DNA from: Rhodamnia argentea
Taxonomy: Eukaryota; Streptophyta; Magnoliopsida; Myrtales; Myrtaceae
Direction: 5' to 3'
Length of the DNA stretch: 64,000 nt
Assembly (NCBI RefSeq): GCF_020921035.1
Contig: NC_063155.1
Location: forward strand, 27,397,294-27,461,293
The translations under genes and the position numbers were made by a program. The notes beneath the pieces are model-generated. The model saw only the letters and a list, made by a program, of their open reading frames with translations. It was not told the DNA's origin and ran no database searches. How positions within the stretch are numbered: position 1 is the stretch's first letter; every line of letters starts with the position of its first letter. Positions 47,259-58,680 of the stretch are shown here, one piece after another.

Positions 47259-48218
47259 TTTAATCTAGTTTCGCACCAAATCGTAGTAAATCGGAGATGC
47301 GATAGCACACACCGTAACCTTCTTCTCTAATAGTGACGGCATGCCCAATGTGCGGTGCACTGACTTCCAGATATAAATCTAGACCGGAAGAGAAGAGCTC
47401 GTAGATTTAGATTTACATCAGGAAACGAGAGTTTCGCACGGAATTTCAGACCAAATATGGCTGTTTTCCACATTTCAGACGGACGAGAGTAGTCTTGCGC
47501 AAAATTTTGGTTAAAAGATATTATGCACCAATAGAGACAAGTGCAGCAAATTTAGATTTTAATTCCCGCATGCTTCGACATTTTTGGGATGGAATCAAAA
47601 CGGAATAATTCCCTCGTTAAGTTTTTCTGGTCTCGACATGAATGACCTTTACTTTCAATATGATTGAAGGGATGAATTCAGTCCAGTGCAAAGAAACGGA
47701 AATATCCTATTGCCTTGATTTGTTTCCTTTTCCTGTTTCGAATTGCCGTTCCTTCAGTCCCTCAAATCCGACGCTTCAACGCGACTCCTTACCTTCCCAA
47801 CCACGTAATCATATCATATACTCATGAGTTATATGCACTTCGTAAGCGCAACTGCACGGTATCGCTAAGCGCAAATCGACCCTATTTGGAAAACCCGATG
47901 GGTCGTGTCTCGCGTCTTATTTGATTCATTCAGTTTGAGGAGTATCTTAATTAACCTAGATTTACTTACCCAATGGGTCTGATTTTGTTTCGTCGTCCAA
48001 GGAAAGAGGAACATATGTAATGTCTGGATTCATTACCAGATTTGTCCGGTAGCATGCGCGAAAATGGACAGCATCGATGTCCGTATCAAGACATTTAAAG
48101 GGGGTACGCAGCAGCAATCCCCGATGCAGTTCACACCAGCCCCGGCAACGGGAACCGTTAAAGAGGCCTCTGTCCTGGCTTTTCTCCTTAAAAAAAGTCA
48201 CAATCACGATCCCGGCAG
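47259..48218. other. Upstream region of the nuclease gene
   Basis: No gene. Short frames at 47642-47924 and 47962-48207 are unrecognised. Confidence 0.5.
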
Positions 48219-48226
48219 CATATAAG
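48219..48226 (+). promoter_or_regulatory. TATA box of the nuclease gene
   Basis: CATATAAGG about 50 bases upstream of the start codon. Confidence 0.55.
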
Positions 48227-48276
48227 GCCAGTCAGTCACGAGTCCCACATTGCCTGTTGCTTCCCAGGTGAAGAAA

Positions 48277-50297
48277 ATGGAGCGTCACAGAGCTCAAATG
48301 ATTGGTTTTGTGTTGGCATTGTCGATTTTTCGAGTCGCTCATGGTTGGGGGATTGATGGGCACTATACCATCTGCAAGATTGCTCAGGTGAGTTCCATCT
48401 GTAACCACGCAAATAGGGTCGTTCTGCGCGTTGGTGCTTTATGGTTATAGCTTAGTCTGTACGGGATTCGAGATTTTGTTTGTTGGACAGTCTCGGCTGA
48501 CCGGAGCAGCAGCGAATGCGGTGAAGCAACTGCTGCCGGAGTCGGCAGAGGACTTGGCGAGCGTGTGTTCGTGGGCGGACCGAGTGAAGTTCCATTATCA
48601 CTGGTCCTCTGAGCTCCACTTCATCGATACGCCGGACAACCTTTGCAATTACCAGTACAACAGTATGTCATCACTGCCATAACTCCCTGTTTTAGTCTCT
48701 CTCCCCTTTGTTTGTGGTTGAATTGTTTTCCCTTGCCAGACCACTCCTAGACTTCCTTGTTAATGTCGTAGAAAGATTAGAAACACATGGATGAAATCGA
48801 AGATCCATCTTCGGTATCTTTACATGACAAAAAGTCAGCCCGAGATTAAATTTAAGTCGCAGCAACAGTGGCTTTGATCAAGTCGAGATCACAAACGACA
48901 CAATCTCGCTCGTAAAAAAAGGAGTCTGTGCATGAGTGTAGTATATGTACTAAACCGAACCTAGACCAGATTGGACGGGGAACCCACCAAGTTAGACGGT
49001 TCAGATTCAGTACCTGTATTAGGTTCACAAGATAATTTCTGAGAATTGGCATTACGTGTGCAGGGGACTGCAAGGATGAGAATGGAGAGAAGGGAAGGTG
49101 TGTCGCAGGAGCAATCAACAATTACACCTCCCAGCTTCTAGGTTATGAAAGCAGTTCTTTTCGAGCCGCATGTAAGAACTACTTAATCATCGTTCCGCCA
49201 GTCTCTTACTCGTACCTTATCTGATCGATTTCGCTAAGCGACTCCTCCTTTGAACTTGCAACAGATAATCTTACAGAAGCGCTCATGTTTCTCTCTCATT
49301 TCATGGGAGACATTCATCAGGTACTCAGCTTACTAAAACGAGATGTCGCGATGTATGGACAAATATGCACGTATTCCATGTCACGAAGCCCGCCATCATC
49401 TAAGTCTATTGCTATGCCATGTTATGTGCAGCCTCTGCATGTAGGCTTCACCTCAGACAAAGGGGGTAACACCATTGATGTCCACTGGTACACCCGGAAA
49501 CAAGTCCTCCACCACGTATGCGAACTCGATATGTGCTGAAGTTCAATACTAGGGCAGAATTTGCGATTGAACTTGTGAATTGTGCAGGTTTGGGATGATA
49601 ATATAATTGAGACAGCCGAAGACAGATACTACAGCTCAGACGTAGACGTCCTTGTAGCCGCTATTCAGCAGAACATCACGGTCTCTTAACATATCAAACT
49701 TTTCAGATCTATCGAACTAACTTTATTATTTTTTCAAGAGTTGAATGCACTGAGATGGACATTCCTTTTCTTACTTTGCGATGTTCAACGACAGAATGAA
49801 TGGGCAGATCAAGTCAAAGACTGGGAGACCTGCGGTTCTACCAAGCCACCTTGCTCAGACACGTACGTTTCATAACCACACTAGATGAAAAAAACAAACA
49901 CTAAAGATTGAGATTCTACAGTCTTCTGAAGAATTGTCTATATGTTTCATAGTCAACTGTCACGCGTTTCATTAATTTGTTTCAAGTCAGTAGCAAATTT
50001 TATCTATCGTACGGTTTATGAGGTTGAATGAATGTCACAGATATGCATCCGAAAGTATCACCGCGGCCTGTGAGTGGGCATACAAAGATGTGAGTGAAGG
50101 TTCGGTATTAGAAGGTACGAGATTCTACAGCCCATAGTTGGAAGATCCTTCAGGCAGTCTCTATGGCAAATGACTAACAACAAGCATGCTATTATCTCGC
50201 AGATGCATATTTCCTGTCCCGTTTACCTACCGTTCATCTTCGGTTAGCTAAAGGGGGAGTTCGACTCGCAGCCACTCTAAACAGCATTTTCAAGTAA
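48277..50297 (+). CDS. S1/P1-type endonuclease (ENDO2-5 clade)
   Basis: Nine exons: 48277-48387, 48491-48662, 49064-49171, 49265-49320, 49432-49515, 49588-49680, 49795-49862, 50041-50114, 50203-50297. All introns are GT-AG and the frame stays open, giving 286 residues, the usual family size. A hydrophobic signal peptide ends at about residue 23, so the mature protein starts WGIDGH; in this family Trp1 and His6 bind zinc. The other ligands are present: Asp of CSWADR, His of ELHFIDTP, His142, Asp146 and His152 of HFMGDIHQPLH, and His176 and Asp180 of HHVWD. Cysteines in CNYQYNRDCKD and in TCGSTKPPC are as in relatives. N-glycosylation sites include NYT, NLT and NIT. These enzymes cut RNA and single-stranded DNA in the secretory pathway or vacuole, often in senescence and cell death. 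The sequence is nearest, from memory, to ENDO4-type. ATG at 48277 lies just after a TATA box; Met8 is an alternative. Confidence 0.94.
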
Positions 50298-50749
50298 GGG
50301 GGTTCAAGTTCTGCTTGAAATTATGGTACTAAAAGGAGGATCAGGCGAAGATTTAAGGCATAGTGGAGTAACAGAGAGCTATCACAGACTACAATTGCAG
50401 TTCATGCTTGGAGGTGTTCATATCATACTACTGAGCATCTTCTCGTGTTGAACATTCTGTCTATTAATGTGTTTATCAAGAAAAAAATCGATTCACCAAA
50501 GAGATAAATTCACAGACACAAAGTGAGTTGCAAAAGTGTAAAGGGAATGGAACAACATCCTTCAGCTTTCGATTGACAACTATAGATGAGATTACATGTA
50601 TCGATTGCTTGTCACAGCATGCAACAACAGACACAAAGAGGGAATGGATTTATAAAACATTCACACTCCACATATTTTCAACAGCCAAGACATTTACATA
50701 GCAAGCTGTCGAACAGATTTCAAAACAAACTGTACCAACTTTCCTATCT
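50298..50749. other. Convergent 3' regions of nuclease and USP genes
   Basis: The nuclease (+) and the first USP gene (-) end facing one another about 450 bases apart. No other gene. Confidence 0.6.
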
Positions 50750-51997
50750 TCACTCCGCTGCCTTCTTCACAACAAGAACAGGACACTTCGCATACTGAAC
50801 ACAGTAATTACTCACGCTCCCAAGAATAGCCCTGTAAATTAGAAAAAGATAAAACATCACTTCAACAAATGGTGATAGGATGAGAAGGATCCGTGGTCAA
50901 ATCATATGCAGTTCCTCATCTTCATGGCTCTAGCTCATGTTTACCTCCTGAGATTTATTTATCCTACCCAGTGCAGAACATGTCCGACTAGGGAGTGACA
51001 CAACATAAATCAATAAGGCAGGAGTAATTGAAGTCAGAGGAAAACAACTACATCTCCTCTGCCTCTGTTAATGTAGTTATGAGGCTAACCGTTTGATCTT
51101 TCCAAGTCCGTGGTCGCCTAAAATGAGAAGGGTGACATTGTTCTTTTCCACTGCATCACATATTGCTACTTTCGGATCCCCAACTTCTGTAATAGTCTCT
51201 GCAGTAACCTGCAATTTCACAACAGAGTCCGAACTCAAACTCTTCACATAAACAAGCTCATTCCAATGACTCCAAGCATGTCCTGTCCCGATCCTCATGA
51301 TGATTCCAACGCAACGCGAAAAAGAATTAAAGGGAATTGAACGAATTACCCCTCGAGCAGCGCAAATCTCCTTGGCCTTCTCCAAGAGAGCCAGCGTAAG
51401 CTTCCTGTGTTGCTCTTGGACAGAATTCACAAAGTCTGGAGCTGTAATCGCAAACACAACATCCAACTAATTCTTCGCTTACTGTATTAAAAACAACCTT
51501 TTACTTTTTCAATGCAACTTCACAAGAGGAAAACTCTTTTCTTTAATTGAAACCGAATACGAATTTAACCTGCACGCCGCGACAAATTATAAGTTCACAG
51601 GACAGAACCAAAGTGATAACAGGGGAATAAGCAGACTATCAGTCAAGCTTTTGAACTGATAACAAAATCGACCTGATTACAAAACCTCAAACGTCAATAA
51701 AAATGGAGCCACAACAATACCGACCCTTTTCTAGAGAGAGAGAGAGAGAGAGAGAGAAGTTCTGGGCTTACCGGCAGAAACAGGGCAGTACATGCGAGCA
51801 AGGCCGAGATTAGCAGCGAAGGAGAGATTCTGCTGAGATGGGGGTCGAGCCATGAAGACGACGAGCGTCGAGTTCAGGAGCGAGTCCTTGAGATTGTCGA
51901 GGGTCCACAAGAGCGCGTGGTGGCTGCACTCGCTCTCGTCGATCGCCACCATCACCTTCCTCTTGTCCACGCCATTGGTGGCCAATACCTCCGCCAT
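50750..51997 (-). CDS. Universal stress protein, array member 1
   Basis: Four exons on the minus strand: 51997-51772, 51441-51350, 51208-51090, 50831-50750 (TGA). All introns are GT-AG and the product has 172 residues. It begins with the USP strand KRKVMVAIDESECSHHALLW and continues with LVVFMARPP, the helix HRKLTLALLEKAKEICAARG, TEVGDPKVAICDAVEKNNV, and LLILGDHGLGKIKRAILGSVSNYC. It ends CPVLVVKKAAE. The G-2x-G-9x-G-S nucleotide-binding motif is intact (GDHGLGKIKRAILGS). Members of this type are small cytosolic proteins that bind ATP and act in stress responses. ATG at 51997 is preferred over an upstream in-frame ATG at 52030 since the family starts close to the KVMVAID strand. Intron 1 holds a GA microsatellite at about 51733-51757. 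Confidence 0.92.
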
Positions 51998-53804
51998 ATC
52001 TCTAGGGTTTAACAACAAGAACCTCAGCAAACGACAGACAAAGGAAGACGATGCACACCGAAAAATGAGAACCTTTTTCTGAGAGAAACCGCAGGTTCAT
52101 TTGTCTCGCACGCTGAGTTTATGAGCGTGTGAAGGGTCGAAAGAAAGACGGTACCTCAGTGGTTTTGGAGGTTCTCCAGAGCTGGAGCAATTGCTTCCGT
52201 CAAGGTGGTTCGGAAACGGGAGGCGGTTTTCTCTTTTTCGCCTCGAAGGTCAAAACGACCAGTCAAAGCCTCGGAGTTTCGCCGCTGAATGCAGAACTAG
52301 AGTCAAAATGGCGGATAAGCCTCTCCCACCCCCCTAGCGTTTCGCTTACTTCTCTTCTCCATTATTTCCTATCCTTTAGTTTGCTCTTGCCACGTGGGTT
52401 GTCTGCAGAAACGCCACGAGCACGTTCTTCTCCAGCGGGAAAACTTTGGAGGGAAGGCGAAGGAATCTGAAGAGGAAAAATCCATGGAAGGGTGGGGAAA
52501 ATGGTAATTTGGATCCTTCAGGTTCGTCTCCCACATGGGTATGCCCCATCAAAGTTGTCTTTGTGTCGCTCTGGACACTTGAACTTGGTAAGATCGTGAT
52601 CGATATGATTGAGATATGGTAGGGACACTTCTGGTAGCGCACGCAATGGGCTATAACTAATGCCGATAATTTACTTTGAAAGCGATCGGATCCCCACAAC
52701 AAAAGCGAAAGAACCGGTAGTGGCCATGAGGATTTTGAGATGAAATTGACGTAGATCGCGAGTAGGGTACGTGGTGAGCCGAAACAAAGTGAAACTTTGG
52801 GGCTAATGTGAAGCAGGGTGCCAGTTTTCAGGAGAGAGACAGAGCCGTCCTCCTTCAGTTATGCGTCATATGTTCTTCTGCCCCACTTGACGGGTACCAA
52901 GTCAACATTCACCGTGGATACATTCAGACTGTGTTGACAGCGAACCGGGGTCGATTCTCCTTCTATTAGAAGGAGCGATGTCGAAAGTTAGGAATGCGAC
53001 ATTTGTCCGTATCTGTCTCCAATTCTCTGCGTTAAGTAATCAAATTCAACACTATCCAAAGATATCGCACAGTCGGCAAGTGATATTTACTGTCCTTGTT
53101 TTGTATATCTAGTCTAGTTGTCGAGTGATTGATAAGCTAGCCTTTGTCTGTGTCGACATCTGATGAAATATGTCATCGCTATGAATTTGAAGTTTCAGTA
53201 AGATTCTAATGGCATCGACAAATCTCACTCAAACACGTAGCTCCAAGCTCTGTTCCTCTTTCCTTTTCTCTGTCATCTGGCGATCAATGTTGCTTAAAGC
53301 ATTGGATGGGATGGCAGAGGGAAGGAATAGAAATGTCACCGATCTTTTCTGATGAACCACTCGTACTGCATAGGCTATTCCTGGAACCGTCAAATTGGCG
53401 AAAGCAGTGCTCTCTCTGCTTTTCTTTGCAGGAACGACTAATATGGTCCTTTTCAATCTCATAAACTGAAGAAGCAAATCAATCTTGCTCAACGCTTTTC
53501 GAGTGTCATCTTATTCTCTTCCTACAACTGCGCATGTAGAGTCGCGTCCTAACTAAGAAACCATGTCGTCTCACTGTGGTCTGCAAGAGATTTTATAGAC
53601 TAGAGAAAGACACTCTTCTGCATAGAAGATGACAATACGATCAATGTTTAAAAAGATAGAAGGAGCGACGGACCATGGTGATGATGACTGGGGTTCTCGC
53701 ACTTGGATTCTTTTGAACGGTGATTAGTTATAGACAATTCTGAATATGAATTTACAGACCTGATAGATTTAGCTCAGATGAGATAATCTGATAATTCTTA
53801 CACA
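51998..53804. other. Intergenic between USP members 1 and 2
   Basis: The USP1 promoter region is at its left. Frames at 52129-52702 and 53229-53492 are unrecognised. No further USP copy seen here. Confidence 0.5.
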
Positions 53805-54058
53805 GTGAGGACATAAATACATACAATTTGGTCGGTCATCATATAGCGGACATAAACCGATATAAGCAGTTTTGGAACGCCTATTCCGGTCTCTTCGCCA
53901 CAAGTATTGGGCACTTCACATTATTCAAGTGGTGAGGACTTCAATACTTACACTTTGGCCGGTCGTCATATAGCTGACAGAAACCGATATAAGCAGTTTT
54001 GGAACGATTATTCTGGTCTCTTCACCACAAGTATCGGGCACTTCACATTATTCAATTG
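53805..54058. repeat. 127-bp tandem duplication of the USP2 last exon and 3' UTR
   Basis: Two head-to-tail copies, about 53805-53931 and 53932-54058, with period 127. Shared blocks include ACCGATATAAGCAGTTTTGG and GGGCACTTCACATTATTCAA. The outer copy repeats the end of the last exon in the minus direction (LNNVKCPILVAKRPE, stop) but lacks the splice acceptor. Confidence 0.85.
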
Positions 54059-55506
54059 GTAATCGCTCAGAGTCCCCAAGAAAACCCTGCAATGACCGAC
54101 TAACTTCGTCATTCTCACAAAACAGAACCAAGTTTTATGCTTTGGTGTATGATCTAGCACTGCACCGTCAATTGTCATTATCGATAGGATGGGAAACGTC
54201 AGCTAAACATTATAAGAAGAAAATGATAGATAAACGAAACGCTGGAGTAACGATATGGAATTGAAAGTGACAATATGGCACCAATGCACAAACTTTCCTG
54301 GACTGAAATAGAAAAAGGAATTTAACCTCTTGAGGATTCCATGAGATTCATGCCCCAGTATAAGAAGATTGATGTTGTTCTTGTGCACTGCATTGCATAT
54401 GGTAACTCTAGGATCTCCGGCCTCTGTGAGTGTCTCCACTTTCACCTGTCAAAACAATGAGATTCACCTCTCGAAATGCAACCTTAGAAAAGATTTCCAG
54501 AATTTGGTGTTTCATGGGTATGACTCAAATACAAGTTTCGAAAGATCGTGCAATCGGAATGCTGGCTTCAAAAGGAGCTAGATCATGAATTTGCAGTAAA
54601 AATTGATCGAACTTTTCGTATGAAGCCATATGTTTTGAGCCTAAACAGATGATCCATGGACATGCGTTTCAAATCTGCGGATGCAATAAGACTGATAGGT
54701 TTTGCCGGTAACGCCAGGATTTGAAGTTTGACCGGAAGTAGTGCGATGCCCCATATTTTCCTAGGCTGAAAGCTCTTGCACTAGATATTTTTGAAAGGTT
54801 AGAGGCTGAGGTTTCCTCAAATTAAACCTGTAGGAAAGTATTCATCACCAGAACTTTTTCTCCTTTTCTTGTGCCATACGTTCATTGAGCGATAACCATG
54901 AACTTGCCATCTCTTGAAACTGCCTAAATATTGACCATAAAACCATGATAAAAGATTGAGAAGAAAAACATCCTCTTGCAGTACCCCTCGACTCGCGCAG
55001 ATGCCCTCGGCTTTCTTCAAGATTCCCAAGCAAATCTTCTTACTTCGTTCTTGTGCCATGCTAAAGACCTCCGGGGCTGTCCCATGTTCCAAAAGAAAGC
55101 AAAAGATTCTCATCAGGTAAAACCATAGTTTATCAACAGTTCATCAACTTCAGGAACACAAGGCCAGAACTTCAATTTTTTCTTTTTTAAGGCGCAGTGA
55201 TTGAGAACCAACGATAGCCTCCAGCCATACACAATCTCTCAACAGAACAATGAAAACTACTTGAAGAGGAATGTATCTGAGAAACGAGCCTGCCAAGCCT
55301 TGAAAATATAGGCAAGCCAAACTGAATGGAGCTCCGAACCCAAAACTACAGGTCGGCGGTGGCTGCGAGGCGAAAAGCACCAGCGAAGAACTCGTGATCG
55401 ATTCCTTGAGATTGTTGAGCACCCACATAAGGGCATGGTAACTGGAATCGCTCTCGTCGATGACCACCATCACCTTCTTGCTCTCCCCTTTCCCTCCTCC
55501 CTCCAT
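54008..55506 (-). CDS. Universal stress protein, array member 2
   Basis: Four exons on the minus strand: 55506-55290, 55076-54985, 54445-54327, 54086-54008 (TAA), giving 168 residues. Exons 2 and 3 have exactly the sizes found in the neighbours (92 and 119). Visible motifs: KKVMVVIDESDSSYHALMW, LVLFASQPPP, the helix SKKICLGILKKAEGICASRG, VKVETLTEAGDPRVTICNAV, LLILGHESHGILKRVFLGTLSDY and a CPILVVKRPE end. The first intron, at the position and phase used by USP1, opens with GC (GCAG|GCTCG), not GT. No in-phase GT is nearby, so this must be a GC-AG intron or a damaged site. The second Gly of the nucleotide motif is Ser (GHES). LYFQGLA replaces the usual LYCPVSA before that junction. It may be diverging or decaying. 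Confidence 0.82.
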
Positions 55507-56388
55507 TTCTCTACCAGTTTCTTACCTCAAAAGCCACACCTTTGATCTTTGAAACTCGCTTCTGTTCTGATGGTCAAATCTGTCATCAAAATGCGCAAAG
55601 ACTTCTTAAAAGAAGGGCAAAGGAAAGGCACCATAGGAGGCAAACTTTATTGCCTGGCATTAAAGTACAATTTAAGAACCTTGATTCCAATTCCGGGACC
55701 TCCGCCTAAGCAGTGACTTGAACGCTGAAGCAATTCAAATCCACCTCACCTATGGTTGTGATATAAGCAAAGCTTTTGTGTGATACTGAATCAAGTGAAG
55801 CTGACTTTATATCGTATGACGCATCTTGCATAATAGCAATTGAAGGTCTTATCGCAGTCCCGCATTATAGACTGTTTGATATTCTGTTTCGAGCTCTAGC
55901 CACGATATGTTTCTTAAGTATCCGCAAGATTGGCCAGTGAATTCCGGATTTGCACTGTGTTTAATAAGATATCTCGATGTCCCGACGCCCCAACTCGGGG
56001 CCAACTCACACGTTCACTCATTCGATATTTAGCTAATTTACCATAGAAAACGGCGAATATTTCCGTGCTGTGTGTCATGAGATCAACCGTACTTGTAAAG
56101 CACAAAGCTTTGGCCATTGGAGGAGCTAACGAAACTCCAACCGAGTAGAAGCTTGCACGGAGCTACTCATACCATACTCGTACTAGAACATTTTTGGCAA
56201 TATTCTATAACAACAAGCATGGTAATGAAACACTTTCAAAGTTTTTGTTGAGTGATTATGTGAGTTCCATGTGAGACCCACAAATTTAAAAGCTTATAAA
56301 TGCACCTAGTAATATTTTTCCATAAAAATCAAGCTATAGGATAGGTGCTCAGATTATTTACTAAATCTTGCATCATTCCAATGCAAAA

Positions 56389-56391
<3 letters not shown>
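55507..56391. other. Intergenic upstream of USP2
   Basis: No gene. A minus frame at 55914-56117 is unrecognised. Confidence 0.5.

Positions 56392-56435
<44 letters not shown>
56392..56435. repeat. CT microsatellite, about 44 bp
   Basis: About 22 uninterrupted CT units; it produces spurious GER-rich frames on the minus strand. Confidence 0.9.
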
Positions 56436-56437
<2 letters not shown>

Positions 56438-56794
56438 ATAAATTGAAAAAGAAATTGGACCACATGTAAAGTGATCAAGCCAAGTCGCTGGTAAATCATG
56501 ATCCAAGTGCATCCCTGTTCTGTTTTCTTGCCTGTGAATGTTTTTCCAAGCCATCTCATTCAACGATTCTTAAAATTGGAAGATGGATGCTGCTCTTACT
56601 AATCTCGGGTCTGGCACAAGATGTGATGTGACGTTTTTCTGGGTCTCTGTGGTCATCGGCTGAGCAGTTCCGCTCAACTTTCGGTGCCCCCATTGAGCTA
56701 GTAGAAACGATTCTCTCTCACGTCATAAAAAAGCTTCTCTTTTTACCGTGGTGGGTCTCGCCTCGCCAATGAAAGTCACGCCCTTGTGATAATG

Positions 56795-57215
56795 ACACAA
56801 ATAGATTCTGAAATTTCATCTGATGTATAATATATTTTTAAAATTTTTAATTTGACACAAATGATCTAAGAACTTTAACTCAATGTACAATATGATCCAT
56901 GAATTTTACTTGGACCAATATGTTTCATGAATTTTTAAAATATGTTCAACTTAGTCACCGAACTATAGGAAGATATTCAATATAGTCCTTTCATTGATTC
57001 AAGTCTAGGGATTAAGTCGAATATGTTCCAAAAGTTCAAGGGCAATATTAGTCAAATTAAAAGTTCAGAGATCATATGGAATATTGGGTTAAAGTTTAAA
57101 GATCATGCATATTTAGTTAAAGTTTAGGGACTATATTAATCAAATTAAAAGTTAATAGACTACATTACACATTTGGTCAAAGTTCGGAGACCATTTGTAT
57201 TATTTTGCCCACGTC
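56795..57215. repeat. Diverged fold-back repeat
   Basis: The arms are inverted imperfect copies around AATTTGACACAAATGATC at the left and GTCAAAGTTCGGAGACCATT at the right. It is akin to 22186-22556 and 45535-45695. Non-coding. Confidence 0.5.
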
Positions 57216-57299
57216 CTTCTCACAAAAAGGAAAAACGAAAATGAAAGTCATGTCCTGTTAATTCGTGGACCAGCAAAAGGTTGGTACTTTTTTTTTTTT

Positions 57300-57690
57300 T
57301 TTTGAAATAAAAGTCACCAAAATTTCTAAACTATGTATATTGTGATACATTTATCCTAAATATTTTTGATAATACAAAAATTCTAAATTTGTACTTGTGT
57401 AACACATTTACTCCAAGTTTTTTTTTTTTGACACAAAAACCTCAAATTTTTATTCGTGTGACATATTTACCTCGTTTTTTTTTTATGAAAACAAATGCTA
57501 CAGGCTTACAAGTATGGGGTTTTTTTTTATTTCATAAGCAAAGTTTGAGGTAAACATATCACACTGGTACAAATTTGGAATAAATGTGTCACTCAGTACA
57601 AGTTTGGAATTTTTTGTGTTGCCAAAAAACAGTTGAGGTAAATGTGTCATTATTTAAGAATTTTGGTAGCTTTTACTTTTTTTTTTTGGT
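57300..57690. mobile_element. Old copy of the 46810-47249 fold-back MITE
   Basis: Arms are made of the same alternating unit (GTGACACATTTACC, CACAAAAACC, CAAATTTGTAC) but with many differences and T-run insertions. No target duplication is visible. Confidence 0.6.
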
Positions 57691-58677
57691 CGGAACAAAA
57701 GGTTGGTACTTTACCATGCAGAAAAAAGAGAGTTTCTGTTATTTGCAACATTATAGAGCTCAATAGAGGAAAAGGGTCCCGGGTAAAATCTACAGAAACT
57801 TGTGGTTGTGGATTATTAGGGTTTGCATGGCAACGATTCTCATTCTCTGATTCTGTTCTTTGGAACAAAAAAAGATGAGAATTATGTTTGGTAACGTAAA
57901 TTATTCTGATTCTGATTATGTTCTTGGAAACGGTTTTGGAGCAAAAACAAAAACAAAAACAAAATTGGCTTTGAAAAAAGAATCATTTTTGAAAATCACA
58001 AAAGCGAACACATCTCTCGGTTTTCCCTTTCAATTCTTTTATCACTTTTTACTCGACCTAAAACATAACGAGCTCTCATTTTCAAAGAAAAATATATAAG
58101 ATAATAAAAAAATTAAAAATGACAAAATTCTATAAAAAATTCTAAAAAATTCTAAAAAATCAGGAAAATTTCAGAAAATCCATCAAAATAGAAGAAGCTT
58201 AGATTAGCCTAGTTTGACCTTATTTTCATAAATTTGGGCCTAGATTCCCTATATTTCATAGATTTTATTCTTTTTAAGGAAAATCATAAACACCTTTGGA
58301 ATTAAACACGAACTACATTTCTCTAAGCTCTTAGGGCTTCATTAGGGTTTTATGATACAATTTATCAATGTCATGATTTCTTAATTTAAGTACTTTAGAC
58401 TTAGTCTAATTTTAGAAAATTTGGACAAAGACAAAAACTACCTGCGTGATACTTAGCATTGGCTTACCTCATAGGTTTAAAAATGAATTAGAAATTTGCA
58501 TAAAACATTTAGAAGACACACAACTTCGGTGCCAAAAGGGCGTTGGACCTTAGATTTCTCTAGTGCGTAGAATTAAATGGTTTCTCCTGACTGTTCGATA
58601 AGGTTTTCGATCTACCTTCTTCAAAGACTAGTAGCGAATCAAATTGCATATACACATAAACATGCCATCAATCACAC
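57691..58677. other. Intergenic, AT-rich
   Basis: No gene. Contains A-rich simple tracts (near 57940, 58130-58160). Confidence 0.5.
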
Positions 58678-58680
58678 TAA

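Noticed and set aside
53229-53492. A possible fourth USP copy between members 1 and 2
   Set aside because: The translation lacks all USP motifs (no VAIDES, no G-2x-G, no CPVLVVK).
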